From NCBI GenBank assembly GCA_003053925.1, contig QBKD01000001.1, forward strand, positions 310,001 through 374,000: a DNA stretch of 64,000 nucleotides, written 5' to 3'. The stretch is from Microbacteriaceae bacterium MWH-Ta3. Lineage in GTDB: Bacteria; Actinomycetota; Actinomycetes; Actinomycetales; Microbacteriaceae. Under the pieces are notes generated by a model. It did not search any database, was not told the DNA's origin, and saw only the letters and a list, made by a program, of their open reading frames with translations. Below are positions 46,217 through 55,439 of the stretch, in pieces. Position numbers and translations under genes: made by a program. Each line of letters begins with the position of its first letter. The stretch's first letter is position 1.

Positions 46217-47164
46217 ATGAGCACACTCACCACCGAGGGCGGCCCGGCAACACCGGGTCGCCCATCGGCGTTATCTTCCCGCTCACCTCGTTATGGCGAA
46301 AAGGCCGTGTATGCAGTTCTGCGCAGCGCATCGCTGCTGACGATCCTCATTACCGCCGGAATTCTGGTGGCTCTGGCAATCCCGTCCATCGAGTTCTTCC
46401 AGCACGTACCCGTCACCGACTTCTTGTTCGGCGACCGCTGGGCTCCGCGATTCGCGGATGCCAGCTTCGGCGTTCTGCCGCTGGTTACCGCCACAGCATG
46501 GACCACCGTGATCGCGCTGTCGGTTGCTGTTCCGTTTGGCCTGGGCGCCGCAATCTTCCTGTCGGAGTACGCACACCCCAAGCTTCGCGCGGTGCTGAAG
46601 CCGATCCTCGAGATCCTCGCGGGTATCCCCACGGTTGTGTATGGCTATTTCGCTCTGACCTTCGTGCAGACCACGCTGTTCCGTGAGTGGCTGCAGCTGG
46701 ACACCGATGCGTTCAGCGTTCTGGCGGCAGGTTTGGTCATGGGTGTCATGATCATTCCCACCATCGCATCGATTTCGGAAGACGCCATGAGCGCAGTCCC
46801 CCAGGCCATGCGCCAGGGTTCGGCCGCACTGGGCGCCAACCGCATGCAGACCACCGTTCGCGTGGTGTTCCCCGCCGCGCTCTCGGGCATTATTGCCGCA
46901 GTCGTGCTGGGCATTTCGCGTGCCGTGGGTGAAACCATGATCGTGGCAATCGCCGCGGGCCAGCAGGCGCGCATTGTCGAAGGTGCCCTGGAACAGGGTC
47001 AGACCATGACCGGCTTTATCGCCAACGCCGCGCTGGGTGACTCGCGCGTGGGATCGCTGGAATACGACACCCTCTTCGCCGTTGGTCTGTTGCTGTTCCT
47101 GCTGACCCTGCTGATCAACTGGATCTCTATCGCCGTCGTGCGCCGATTCCGAGAGGCCTACTAA
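46217..47164 (+). CDS. pstC: Phosphate ABC transporter permease PstC
   Basis: One of the two membrane subunits of the phosphate importer; about 315 residues with six transmembrane segments. The permease EAA-type loop is visible in AMSAVPQAMRQGSAALGANRMQTTVRVVFPAA. ATG 46217 is preferred; a GTG at 46208 in the same frame is possible, because GGAGAG is closer to that codon. It follows pstS by 48 bases and its TAA shares a base with the pstA ATG. Confidence 0.94.
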   Translation: MSTLTTEGGPATPGRPSALSSRSPRYGEKAVYAVLRSASLLTILITAGILVALAIPSIEFFQHVPVTDFLFGDRWAPRFADASFGVLPLVTATAWTTVIALSVAVPFGLGAAIFLSEYAHPKLRAVLKPILEILAGIPTVVYGYFALTFVQTTLFREWLQLDTDAFSVLAAGLVMGVMIIPTIASISEDAMSAVPQAMRQGSAALGANRMQTTVRVVFPAALSGIIAAVVLGISRAVGETMIVAIAAGQQARIVEGALEQGQTMTGFIANAALGDSRVGSLEYDTLFAVGLLLFLLTLLINWISIAVVRRFREAY

Positions 47165-48075
47165 TGTCTGTCTTTGCCCCCATCGGTCGCCGCATTGGCG
47201 ACGGTACGATTCGCGGCCGCGTCAAGGGCGGTGACGCCAGCCCCACCAGCATCGTCTTCCTGGTGCTGCTGTGGCTGAGCCTGTTCCTGGCATTCGCGTT
47301 TCTCGTCACTCTGATTGTCACCACCATCATCGAAGGCTCACCCCGCCTGAATGGCATGTTGCTCACCGAATACCCGGCGTCTCGTCCCGAGGAGGCCGGA
47401 GCCCGTCCCGCCATTCTAGGTTCGATGATGGTGATCGCCTTCACCGCACTGATGACATTGCCCCTGGGCATCGCCGCCGGTGTGCACCTGGAGGAATTTT
47501 CGGACCGCAACAACTGGTGGAACCGCATCGTTGAACTGAACGTGCAGAACCTGGCCGCCGTGCCGTCGATTGTCTATGGTCTGCTGACCCTGGGCGCCCT
47601 GACGGCGATCGGCGTGAAGGACAAGAACATCGTCATCGCCGGTGCCACGGCACTGAGCTTGCTGATTCTGCCGGTCATCATCATTGTGACCCGCGAGGCA
47701 CTGCGCGCGGTTCCCATCGAAATCCGTCAGGGCTCGCTGGCGTTGGGGGCCACCCCGTTGCAGACCCTGTTCCGTCAGACGCTGCCCTCGGCGGTTCCCG
47801 GCATTGCCACCGGATCGATCCTTGCGCTGTCCCGCGCGCTGGGCGAGGCCGCGCCTCTGCTGATTCTGGGTGCGCTGGTGTTCGTGTCCTTCGACCCGAA
47901 CGGCCTGCTGTCTGGTTACACCACCCTGCCGATTCAGATCTTCAATTGGACCGGCCGCCCCCAAGAGGAGTTCCACATCCTCGCCGCCGCAACCTCGATC
48001 GTTCTGCTGGCCCTGTTGCTGGCCATGAACGCCATCGCCATCGTCATCCGCAACCGATACCAGAAACGCTGGTAA
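47164..48075 (+). CDS. pstA: Phosphate ABC transporter permease PstA
   Basis: Second membrane subunit, 303 residues with six hydrophobic segments. Typical PstA elements: [36 protein letters not shown] and the cytoplasmic loop [35 protein letters not shown]. The ATG overlaps the pstC stop (TAATG), so coupling is tight. pstB follows after 10 bases. Confidence 0.95.
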   Translation: MSVFAPIGRRIGDGTIRGRVKGGDASPTSIVFLVLLWLSLFLAFAFLVTLIVTTIIEGSPRLNGMLLTEYPASRPEEAGARPAILGSMMVIAFTALMTLPLGIAAGVHLEEFSDRNNWWNRIVELNVQNLAAVPSIVYGLLTLGALTAIGVKDKNIVIAGATALSLLILPVIIIVTREALRAVPIEIRQGSLALGATPLQTLFRQTLPSAVPGIATGSILALSRALGEAAPLLILGALVFVSFDPNGLLSGYTTLPIQIFNWTGRPQEEFHILAAATSIVLLALLLAMNAIAIVIRNRYQKRW

Positions 48076-48085
48076 GGAGAAAATC

Positions 48086-48886
48086 ATGAACACCAACCCC
48101 ACTGTTGACCCGGTTATCGAAGCCGACAACGTCGATGTTTTCTACGGCAACTTTCGCGCTGTGACCGATGTGTCGATGAGCTTCGGCATCAACGAAATCA
48201 CCGCACTAATCGGCCCCTCGGGTTGCGGCAAGTCCACGCTGTTGCGTTCACTGAACCGCATGAACGACCTGGTCGACGGCGCACGCGTAACCGGCACGAT
48301 TTCGTTCCAGGGCGAAGACATCTATGGCCCCGATGTCGATGCCATCGAGGTGCGTCGCCGCATCGGTATGGTCTTCCAGAAGCCCAACCCCTTCCCCAAG
48401 TCGATCTACGACAACATCGCCTATGGCCCCCGCGTAACGGGAATGAAGCCCAGCAGCATGGACGATCTGGTGGAAGAGGCGCTGACCAAGGCCGCCCTGT
48501 GGGACGAGGTCAAGGACAAGCTGAAGCAGAGCGCCTTTGGACTGTCCGGTGGCCAGCAGCAGCGTCTGTGCATTGCGCGCACCATTGCCGTGAAGCCCGA
48601 CGTGATCCTGATGGACGAACCCTGTTCGGCACTGGACCCGATCGCCACCATGCGCATCGAGGACCTGATGGTGGAACTGAAGAAGGACTACACGATCATC
48701 ATCGTGACTCACAACATGCAGCAGGCCGCACGTGTGGCCGATCGCACGGCGTTCTTCACGGCCCTGGCCGATGAAACCACCGGCAACCGCACCGGTGTAC
48801 TGGTGGAGTACGACACCACCACGAAGATCTTCGAAGACCCCACCGACCAGCGCACCGAGGACTACATCTCGGGTCGCTTCGGATAA
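48086..48886 (+). CDS. pstB: Phosphate ABC transporter ATPase PstB
   Basis: ATP-binding subunit, 266 residues. Walker A in [21 protein letters not shown], the PstB-typical Q-loop [23 protein letters not shown] signature [15 protein letters not shown], Walker [16 protein letters not shown] and the H-loop [25 protein letters not shown] precedes the ATG. It is the last gene of the operon and ends 6 bases from the convergent ABC-F gene; no terminator hairpin is visible. Confidence 0.97.
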   Translation: MNTNPTVDPVIEADNVDVFYGNFRAVTDVSMSFGINEITALIGPSGCGKSTLLRSLNRMNDLVDGARVTGTISFQGEDIYGPDVDAIEVRRRIGMVFQKPNPFPKSIYDNIAYGPRVTGMKPSSMDDLVEEALTKAALWDEVKDKLKQSAFGLSGGQQQRLCIARTIAVKPDVILMDEPCSALDPIATMRIEDLMVELKKDYTIIIVTHNMQQAARVADRTAFFTALADETTGNRTGVLVEYDTTTKIFEDPTDQRTEDYISGRFG

Positions 48887-48892
48887 TCCCGC

Positions 48893-50689
48893 CTAGGCCT
48901 CCAGGCTGTCAACGACCTCGAGCCATCGTTCTTCGGTGGTTTCGAGGTCGTTTTCTATTTCCCGCAACGAATCCGACAGCGCCGTGAGTCCCGCGTAATC
49001 GCCCTGGTCGTGTTCAGCCATGCGCGCGTGAATTCCGTCGACGTCGGCGGTCAGTTTCGCAATCTTGCGCTCGAGTGCCTGCATTTCCTTTTCCAGCACG
49101 CGGCGATCGGCACCCGACATCGCACTGGCCACTGCGCTGGTACCGCGGGCAGAGTTCTGCGCGGTGGCGCCGCGGGCCGCATCGACCGCCTGTGCCGCCT
49201 CGATGCGCAGGTATTCATCGATACCGCCGGGCAAATGCCGCAGGTGACCGTTCATGACGGCGTACTGGTTGTCGGTGACGCGTTCCAGAAGGTATCGGTC
49301 ATGCGAGACCACAATCAGGGTGCCGGGCCACGTGTCCAGCACGTCTTCCATCGCCGCCAGCATGTCGGTGTCCAGGTCGTTGGTGGGTTCGTCCAGCAGC
49401 AGCACGTTGGGCTCGTCCAACAGAATCAGCAGGAACTGAAGCCGGCGCTTTTGGCCACCCGATAGGTTGCGCACCTCGGTGGACAACTGCGCGGTCGAAA
49501 AGCCGAGGCGCTCCAGCAGTTGCCCGGGCGACATGGTTGTGTCCCCCACCGTGTATTCCGTGCGGTACCGGGCGATCACGGCGGACACCCGGTCGTCCAT
49601 GATGTCGTCCAGGCCTTCGAGTCGCTGGTCGAGTCGGCGCACCACCACGGTCTTGCCCGTCTTCACGCGGCCCGCGGTGGGCTGGGTGCGGCCATCGATC
49701 AACCCCATCAGGGTGGACTTGCCGGCACCGTTCGCGCCCAGAATTCCCGTACGTTCGCCGGGCGCCAAGCGCCACTCAATATCGCGCAGGATGGTTTTCC
49801 CGCCCAATTCGACGGTGACATCCAGAATGTCAACCACGTCTTTGCCCAGTCGCTGCGTGGCCATCTTGCCCAGTTCCACGGTGTCACGCGGGGCCGGTAC
49901 GTTTTCGATCAGCGCGTTCGCCGCCTCGATTCGGAATTTGGGTTTCGAGGTGCGCGCCGGTGCGCCACGACGAAGCCACGCCAATTCCTTGCGCAGCAGG
50001 TTCTGACGGCGCTCCTCCATGGTGCTGGCCTGGCGCTGGCGCTCCAGACGTTGCAGGGTGTACGCGGCGTAACCGCCCTCGTAGCGGTCGACGATTCCGT
50101 CGTGCACTTCCCACGTTTCCGTGGACACGGCATCGAGGAACCACCGGTCGTGTGTGACGACCGCGAGGCCGCCCTGACCGTTCGGCCAGCGCTGCACAAT
50201 GTGCTGAGCCAGCCAGGCCACACCCGTGACATCGAGGTGGTTGGTGGGCTCATCCAGCAGCACAACATCCCAGTCGCCCACCAACAGTTGCGCCAAAGCA
50301 ACGCGCCGGCGCTGGCCACCCGACAGCGAACCGATGGTGCTGGCGGTGTCGAGGTCCGACAACAGGCCCTTCAGCACATCGCGAATTCGCGGGTTCGACG
50401 CCCATTCGTGTTCGGGGCCATCGCCCACCACCACGTGCAGGATGGTGTCGTCATCGTTCATCGAATCGGTTTGATCCAACATGCCCAGTCGCAGGTCGCT
50501 GCGGCGAATCACGTTGCCCGAATCGGGAACCAGCGACCCCGCCATGATGCGCAACAGGGTGGACTTGCCGTCGCCGTTACGACCGACAACACCGATTCGG
50601 TCGCCCGCGTGAATCGCGATGGTCAAGGAGTCGAAGACGGTGCGGTTGGGGAACTCATGCGACACGTTTTCGATACCCACTAAATGCAT
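48893..50689 (-). CDS. ABC-F family ATPase (Uup-like)
   Basis: A 598-residue soluble protein with two ABC ATPase domains in tandem and no transmembrane region. Domain 1: Walker A GRNGDGKSTLLRI, signature SGGQRRRVALAQ, Walker B VVLLDEPTNHLD. The linker is helical and basic (RQRQASTMEERRQNLLRKELAWLRRG, the arm that contacts the ribosome). Domain 2: Walker A GANGAGKSTLMGL and LLLDEPTNDLD. A C-terminal coiled coil (LEKEMQALERKIAKLTADVDGIHARM) fits the Uup group, which is linked to ribosome function and DNA. ATG 50689 has TAGTCT 6 bases upstream. It is divergent from lspA with 40 bases between. Confidence 0.93.
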   Translation of the reverse strand: MHLVGIENVSHEFPNRTVFDSLTIAIHAGDRIGVVGRNGDGKSTLLRIMAGSLVPDSGNVIRRSDLRLGMLDQTDSMNDDDTILHVVVGDGPEHEWASNPRIRDVLKGLLSDLDTASTIGSLSGGQRRRVALAQLLVGDWDVVLLDEPTNHLDVTGVAWLAQHIVQRWPNGQGGLAVVTHDRWFLDAVSTETWEVHDGIVDRYEGGYAAYTLQRLERQRQASTMEERRQNLLRKELAWLRRGAPARTSKPKFRIEAANALIENVPAPRDTVELGKMATQRLGKDVVDILDVTVELGGKTILRDIEWRLAPGERTGILGANGAGKSTLMGLIDGRTQPTAGRVKTGKTVVVRRLDQRLEGLDDIMDDRVSAVIARYRTEYTVGDTTMSPGQLLERLGFSTAQLSTEVRNLSGGQKRRLQFLLILLDEPNVLLLDEPTNDLDTDMLAAMEDVLDTWPGTLIVVSHDRYLLERVTDNQYAVMNGHLRHLPGGIDEYLRIEAAQAVDAARGATAQNSARGTSAVASAMSGADRRVLEKEMQALERKIAKLTADVDGIHARMAEHDQGDYAGLTALSDSLREIENDLETTEERWLEVVDSLEA

Positions 50690-50695
50690 TCCGTC

Positions 50696-50701
50696 AGACT
50701 A
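50696..50701 (-). promoter_or_regulatory. -10 box TAGTCT, leaderless promoter of the ABC-F gene
   Basis: Minus-strand TAGTCT is followed by GACGGA and ATG 50689. The divergent lspA -10 box begins only 17 bases away, so the two promoters face outward from the same short segment. Confidence 0.55.
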
Positions 50702-50717
50702 TCGCGGAAAAACTTGC

Positions 50718-50723
50718 GAGAAT
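50718..50723 (+). promoter_or_regulatory. -10 box GAGAAT, leaderless promoter of lspA
   Basis: GAGAAT is followed by GGAGGG and GTG 50730. The GGAGG directly abuts the GTG and would be too close to serve as its ribosome binding site, which favours a leaderless start. Confidence 0.5.
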
Positions 50724-50729
50724 GGAGGG

Positions 50730-51260
50730 GTGAAGTTGCGCCTAGCCCCTGTCCTTGCGTTCGCCCTCGCTGCTGTGTGGCTGGTGCTGGACCAAGTAAC
50801 CAAGGTGTGGGCGGAATCCACGTTGACCCGCGGCGAGGCAATCCCCGTAATGGGCGAACTCATTCAGTGGCGACTGGTGTACAACCCCGGTGCCGCGTTC
50901 GGTCTGGGCACGGGATACACCTGGATTCTCACAATCATTGCCGGGTTCGCGGTGATTGCCCTCGTGGTGATTGCACTGCGCACGCGCGGCATTCTGTGGG
51001 CCATCGCAGTCGGTTCCATGCTGGGCGGCGCCATCTCGCACTTCGGCGATCGCCTGCTGCGTGGCCCCGAATTCGCACAGGGACACATTGTGGACTTCAT
51101 CGACTACGCAGGATTCTTCGTGGGCAATGTGGCCGACATTGCGCTGGTCGGCGCCGCCATTGGTGCCGTGCTTCTCAGCCTCTTCGGCGTGCCGTTTACT
51201 GTAGACGCGCCCCGTGAACAGGCGACAGAACTCGCAGAGCCCGCTGACCACGACGCGTAA
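50730..51260 (+). CDS. lspA: Lipoprotein signal peptidase (prolipoprotein signal peptidase II)
   Basis: Cleaves the signal peptide of lipidated prolipoproteins such as PstS and the OmpA lipoprotein in this window. The 176-residue protein has four hydrophobic segments, the family segment VYNPGAAFGLG, and the two catalytic aspartates in HFGDR and NVADI with VDFIDYAGFF between. The usual GNLxDR is changed to SHFGDR here. Start GTG 50730; TTG 50736 is an alternative with better ribosome-site spacing. The last 65 bases overlap the convergent ispE gene. Confidence 0.91.
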   Translation: MKLRLAPVLAFALAAVWLVLDQVTKVWAESTLTRGEAIPVMGELIQWRLVYNPGAAFGLGTGYTWILTIIAGFAVIALVVIALRTRGILWAIAVGSMLGGAISHFGDRLLRGPEFAQGHIVDFIDYAGFFVGNVADIALVGAAIGAVLLSLFGVPFTVDAPREQATELAEPADHDA

Positions 51261-52113
51261 ACAGATCCACCAGGTCCACCGCTGCGGTGGAATCGGGCAT
51301 CAGGAACGCGGTGGTCGGGCCACTTCCCGACACGATTCCCGCCAGTGCCCCGTGCGATTCACCGTATTCGAGGGTCGCCCCAAGTTCCGGCTGAAGGTGC
51401 AGCGCCGCAACCTGCAGGTCGTTGACGAGGTAATCCGCCAGCAAGACCGGATCGCCGCCTCGGAGTGCCTGCAGTAACGGCATCTCGACATCGGGGCAGT
51501 CGACTACCGGCGGGATCTCAAGTCGGTGTTCCTCGCGGTGTCTGTCCAGTTCGCGATACACCGTCGGTGTGGACAGGCCGTGGTCGTGGGGCACGAGCAC
51601 CCACTCGAAATGGCCGGTGGCCAGCACGGGCGAGAGGTCCTCGCCGCGGCCCAAACCGATAGCCGTGCCTCCGACCATCGAAAACGGCACGTCGCTGCCC
51701 AGATCGGCCGCGATCGACATCAGGGCGTCCTTGCCCAGGTGGGTTTGCCACAGGGCGTCGACCGCCAAAAGCGCAGCCGCGGCATCGGCCGAGCCACCGC
51801 CCATGCCGCCGGCAATGGGAACACGCTTGATGACCTCGAGGTGCACGCCGCCGTCATAGCCCGTGGCCGCCGCAATCGCGCGCGCAGCCCGCAGCACCAG
51901 GTTGTCCGCCGTCAGCGGAACGTTCGACACATCGATGGGTCCCGAGAACGCACACGTGAAACCTGCGGACGGTGTGGCGGTGACCTCTTCCACCAACGAA
52001 ACCGCCTGGAAAACAGTGGCCAGGTCGTGATACCCGTCGTCGCGCAGGGCGCCCACCCGCAGGCACAAATTGATTTTGCCCGGAGCAGTGGCGGTGACGG
52101 AGCGAACGGCCAT
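51196..52113 (-). CDS. ispE: 4-diphosphocytidyl-2-C-methyl-D-erythritol kinase
   Basis: GHMP kinase of the MEP isoprenoid pathway. The 305-residue protein has the N-terminal APGKINLCLRVGALRDDGYHDLATVFQAV, the ATP-binding glycine loop PIAGGMGGGSADAAAAL, and the C-terminal GSGPTTAFL motif. ATG 52113 is 23 bases after the rsmA stop and 6 bases after TAGTGT, so it has its own leaderless promoter. Its 3' end overlaps lspA by 65 bases in antisense. rsmA-ispE adjacency is conserved in Actinobacteria. Confidence 0.96.
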   Translation of the reverse strand: MAVRSVTATAPGKINLCLRVGALRDDGYHDLATVFQAVSLVEEVTATPSAGFTCAFSGPIDVSNVPLTADNLVLRAARAIAAATGYDGGVHLEVIKRVPIAGGMGGGSADAAAALLAVDALWQTHLGKDALMSIAADLGSDVPFSMVGGTAIGLGRGEDLSPVLATGHFEWVLVPHDHGLSTPTVYRELDRHREEHRLEIPPVVDCPDVEMPLLQALRGGDPVLLADYLVNDLQVAALHLQPELGATLEYGESHGALAGIVSGSGPTTAFLMPDSTAAVDLVDLFTRRGQRALRVLSPVHGARLQ

Positions 52114-52119
52114 GGCTTT

Positions 52120-52125
52120 ACACTA
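52120..52125 (-). promoter_or_regulatory. -10 box TAGTGT, leaderless promoter of ispE
   Basis: Minus-strand TAGTGT is followed by AAAGCC and ATG 52113, within the 23-base gap behind rsmA. Confidence 0.55.
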
Positions 52126-52136
52126 ACGCGAATCGG

Positions 52137-52973
52137 CTAAGCCGAGGCCCGCGCGAGAGCCAGATAGTCGGCCAACACGAGCGATTCGCCGCGCGCACCC
52201 GGATCGATCCCCGCGGCCACACACAGCGCCTCGGATTCGGCGGTTCCGCCCGCGAGCGTCGACAGCGCTTGGCGCAGGGTCTTGCGGCGCTGGCCGAAGG
52301 CAGCGTCGATGAGCGCGAACGTGCGCGCACGCAGCGCGTCGTCGCCCGGAACCTCGTGGCCGGTCATGGCGACCAACACCGAATCCACGTTGGGAACGGG
52401 CCAGAACACCTGGCGCGACACCGTGCCCGCGGTAGACCAGTCGCCCCACCACGAGGCCTTGACCGACGGAACTCCATAGACCTTCGATCCGGGATCGGCG
52501 GCCAAACGGTGTCCCACCTCGGCCTGCACCATCACGAGCACGCGCTGGATGGAGGGAAACTGCGTGAGCAGATGAATGATCACGGGCACCGAAATGTTGT
52601 ACGGCAGATTCGCCACCAGGGCGGTGGGTGCCGTGGGAAGTTCGGTGATCGTCAGTGCGTCCTGGTTGACCACCTGGAATTGGCCATCCGGCACGCCGTG
52701 GTCGCGCGCCGTGTTTGGCAGCCGCGCCGCGAGTCGCGGATCGATCTCAATAGCGGTGACAGGGTGTCCCGCCTCGAGCAATCCCAGAGTCAGCGAGCCC
52801 AGACCCGGGCCCACCTCGAGCACGGCGGAACCGGCGGGCAGGTGCGCGGCCGAGACAATCTTGCGCACGGTGTTGGCGTCGTGCACGAAGTTCTGGCCCC
52901 ACTTTTTCGTGGGGGTGACATCAAGTTCCGCGGCCAGCGCGCGAATCTCGGTTGCACCCAGAAGCGTCACCAT
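52137..52973 (-). CDS. rsmA: 16S rRNA dimethyladenosine transferase RsmA (KsgA)
   Basis: Dimethylates two adjacent adenosines near the 3' end of 16S rRNA. The 278-residue protein has KKWGQNFVHDANTVRKIV at the start, the SAM-binding VLEVGPGLGSLTLGLLEAG, acidic loop AIEIDPRLA and the catalytic VANLPYNISVPVIIHLL. Start ATG 52973 overlaps the tatD stop by 7 bases, so it is coupled to tatD. Confidence 0.96.
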   Translation of the reverse strand: MVTLLGATEIRALAAELDVTPTKKWGQNFVHDANTVRKIVSAAHLPAGSAVLEVGPGLGSLTLGLLEAGHPVTAIEIDPRLAARLPNTARDHGVPDGQFQVVNQDALTITELPTAPTALVANLPYNISVPVIIHLLTQFPSIQRVLVMVQAEVGHRLAADPGSKVYGVPSVKASWWGDWSTAGTVSRQVFWPVPNVDSVLVAMTGHEVPGDDALRARTFALIDAAFGQRRKTLRQALSTLAGGTAESEALCVAAGIDPGARGESLVLADYLALARASA

Positions 52974-53845
52974 TGTCCGTACACCGCCTCGGTGTTGCGG
53001 GCCACTTGGCCGCAGAGTTCATCGAGGTCGGTCTGCAGCGTTTCCGCCATAAACCGCATCGTCAGCGGCACCAGATACGACCCATTCGGACGACCGCGAT
53101 ACGGGATAGGCGTGAGGAACGGGGCGTCGGTTTCCACCAGAATCAGTTCGCGCGGGGCAATCGCCAGCGCATCGCGAAGGCCCTGCGAATTCTTAAAGGT
53201 GACGGTTCCCGAGAACGACAGGTACCAGCCGTTCTGGGCGCACAGTTTCGCCAGTTCCACATCGCCCGAAAAGCAGTGGAACACGGTGGCGGCGGGTGCG
53301 CCCACGCGATTCAACGTGGACACCACGTCGTCGTGGGCATCGCGGTCGTGAATCTGCATCGCAATGTTGTTCGCCTTGGCGATCTCGATGTGGGCTTCGA
53401 AGCTCTCGAACTGTGCAGCGTGGCCGTCGGCCCCCGTGCGGAAAAAGTCAAGGCCAGTTTCGCCCACGGCGCGAACACGCGGGCGCGCCGCCAGTTCCGC
53501 AATGCCCGCCAGGTGGTCCTGCAGCAGTCCCCGTTCGGCCAGCCGCGGTGCCTCGTTGGGGTGAATCGCTACGGCCGCCAGAACGCGCGGGTCGCGGTCG
53601 GCCAGGTCGGCGCTCCACCGCGAGGTTTCCAGATCTGTACCCACCTGCACGACACCCAACAAACCGACCTCCGAGGCGCGGCGCAGGTTTTCCTCAACAG
53701 GCAACGGGTTCTCGCCATCGGCGATTTCCAGGTGCGTGTGATTGTCGTACACGCCCACCCGCAGCGGTTCAGGCACGGGCGGGAATTCGAGGTCGCGCTT
53801 CATGCCACCGTCGTCGCTCGCGCGCTGGCGCAGCGGTTCGCTCAT
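52967..53845 (-). CDS. tatD: TatD-family metal-dependent hydrolase (DNase)
   Basis: A 292-residue TIM-barrel phosphodiesterase/DNase. The metal ligands are visible in DNHTHLE, GETGLDFFR, MQIHDRDAHDD, FHCFSG and ETDAPFL. The N-terminus is about 25 residues longer than typical. TatD enzymes act in repair of 3' ends or DNA turnover. It lies between metG (3 bases upstream) and rsmA (7-base overlap), the conserved actinobacterial order metG-tatD-rsmA-ispE. Confidence 0.95.
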   Translation of the reverse strand: MSEPLRQRASDDGGMKRDLEFPPVPEPLRVGVYDNHTHLEIADGENPLPVEENLRRASEVGLLGVVQVGTDLETSRWSADLADRDPRVLAAVAIHPNEAPRLAERGLLQDHLAGIAELAARPRVRAVGETGLDFFRTGADGHAAQFESFEAHIEIAKANNIAMQIHDRDAHDDVVSTLNRVGAPAATVFHCFSGDVELAKLCAQNGWYLSFSGTVTFKNSQGLRDALAIAPRELILVETDAPFLTPIPYRGRPNGSYLVPLTMRFMAETLQTDLDELCGQVARNTEAVYGQW

Positions 53846-53848
53846 GCC

Positions 53849-55420
53849 CTATTCCTCGATACGGGGAAACAGTGCATCCAGCGCACTCACGGTGACACCG
53901 GCAGGAATCTGGCCCCAGTCGCCGGCACGTGACATCTGCTGGTCTTCCAGTTCGCCCAGCGCCTCGGGTGCACCCAGCGCCTGCCACAACTTCTGCGTGG
54001 CTCCGGGCATGATGGGCGACAGTCCCACGGTAATCGCGCGCAGTCCCTCGACGGCGGTGTACAGCACGGTCGACAGGCGGTCGCGGTTGGCGTCATCCTT
54101 TGCCAGAGCCCAGGGTTCCTGTTCGGTGATGTACCCGTTCAGTGCGTCGACAATGCGCCAGACCGAGGCGATGGCCTCGTGAATCGCCAGCTTCTCGATC
54201 GCGGCGTTCGCCTGGGTGAATGCGTCGCGGACGGTATCGACGATGACCGTGTCGGCCTCGTTCATTTCCGTTGCCGCGGGAATCACGCCATCGAAATACC
54301 GCGACACCATCGCCACGGTACGCGACGCGAGGTTACCGAAACCGTTGGCCAGTTCGGCCTGGTAGCGGGCCGACAGGTCTTCCCACGAGAACGAACCGTC
54401 TTGGCCAAAATTGATGGCGCGCATGAAGTAGTAGCGGAATGCGTCGGCACCGAAAACATCGGTGATCTGGTGAGGCGCGATGCCGGTCAGTTTCGACTTC
54501 GACATCTTTTCGCCACCCACCAGCAACCAGCCGTGGCCAAACACGCGGCGCGGCGGGGTGATTCCGGCGGCCATCAACATGGCGGGCCAGATGACGGCGT
54601 GGAAGCGAGCAATATCTTTACCCACGATGTGAATGGCGGGCCAACGGGCCTCGAACGATTCGTCGTCGGCGCCCCAACCCGATGCCGTGATGTAGTTCAG
54701 CAGCGCCTCGAACCACACGTACACAACGTGCGAGTCGTCCCACGGAATCTTGACGCCCCAGTCAAAGCTAGAACGCGAGATTGAGAGGTCGTCGAGGCCG
54801 CGGCGCACGAACGACAGGATCTCGTTGCGCACGCTTTCGGGCTGGATGAAGTCGGGCTGCGATTCGTAGAGGTCCAGCAGCTGCTGCTGGAAGTCGCTCA
54901 TACGGAAGAAGTAGTTGCTTTCCTTGAGGATCTCGATGGGCCGCGTGTGAATTGCGCAGACCTTTTCACCGGGGAAATCGTCGCCGCCCTCCAGCAGATC
55001 GCCGGGCTGCTTGTATTCCTCGCAGCCCACGCAGTAGTAGCCCTCGTATTCGCCCGAATAGATATAGCCCTTGTCGCGCAGCAGTTCCAAGAACTTCTGG
55101 ACGGCGGTTTCGTGGCGAGGTTCGGTGGTGCGAATGAAGTCATCGTTCTTGATGGAAATCGTGTCGAGCAGCGGCTTCCACGATTCGGTCACCAACTTGT
55201 CGGCCCATTCCTGGGGGCTTACGCCGTTGGCCACCGAGGTACGCAGAATCTTCTGGCCGTGTTCGTCGGTGCCCGTGAGCATCCAGGCGTCCTTACCGTT
55301 CTGACGATTCCAGCGTGCAAGAACATCCGCCGCGACCTCGGTGTACGCGTGCCCAATGTGGGGGACGTCGTTCACATAGAAAATCGGGGTGGTGATGAAG
55401 TAAGAATTTTCGCTCGACAT
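53849..55420 (-). CDS. metG: Methionyl-tRNA synthetase
   Basis: Class I synthetase, 523 residues. Motif HIGH appears in PIFYVNDVPHIGHAYTEV; a partial zinc knuckle in YYCVGCEEYKQPGDLLEGG lacks the second CxxC pair, as in MetRS forms with a single knuckle; KMSKS is in GEKMSKSKLTG. The C-terminal part is a helical anticodon-binding domain without an extra tRNA-binding module. A TAGAAT box 9 bases upstream of the ATG (55430-55435) implies a leader of only a few bases. Confidence 0.96.
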   Translation of the reverse strand: MSSENSYFITTPIFYVNDVPHIGHAYTEVAADVLARWNRQNGKDAWMLTGTDEHGQKILRTSVANGVSPQEWADKLVTESWKPLLDTISIKNDDFIRTTEPRHETAVQKFLELLRDKGYIYSGEYEGYYCVGCEEYKQPGDLLEGGDDFPGEKVCAIHTRPIEILKESNYFFRMSDFQQQLLDLYESQPDFIQPESVRNEILSFVRRGLDDLSISRSSFDWGVKIPWDDSHVVYVWFEALLNYITASGWGADDESFEARWPAIHIVGKDIARFHAVIWPAMLMAAGITPPRRVFGHGWLLVGGEKMSKSKLTGIAPHQITDVFGADAFRYYFMRAINFGQDGSFSWEDLSARYQAELANGFGNLASRTVAMVSRYFDGVIPAATEMNEADTVIVDTVRDAFTQANAAIEKLAIHEAIASVWRIVDALNGYITEQEPWALAKDDANRDRLSTVLYTAVEGLRAITVGLSPIMPGATQKLWQALGAPEALGELEDQQMSRAGDWGQIPAGVTVSALDALFPRIEE

Positions 55421-55429
55421 AACGTCCCT

Positions 55430-55435
55430 ATTCTA
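55430..55435 (-). promoter_or_regulatory. -10 box TAGAAT of metG, near-leaderless
   Basis: On the minus strand TAGAAT ends 9 bases before ATG 55420, so the transcript would begin about 2-3 bases before the start codon. Confidence 0.55.
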
Positions 55436-55439
55436 CGGT

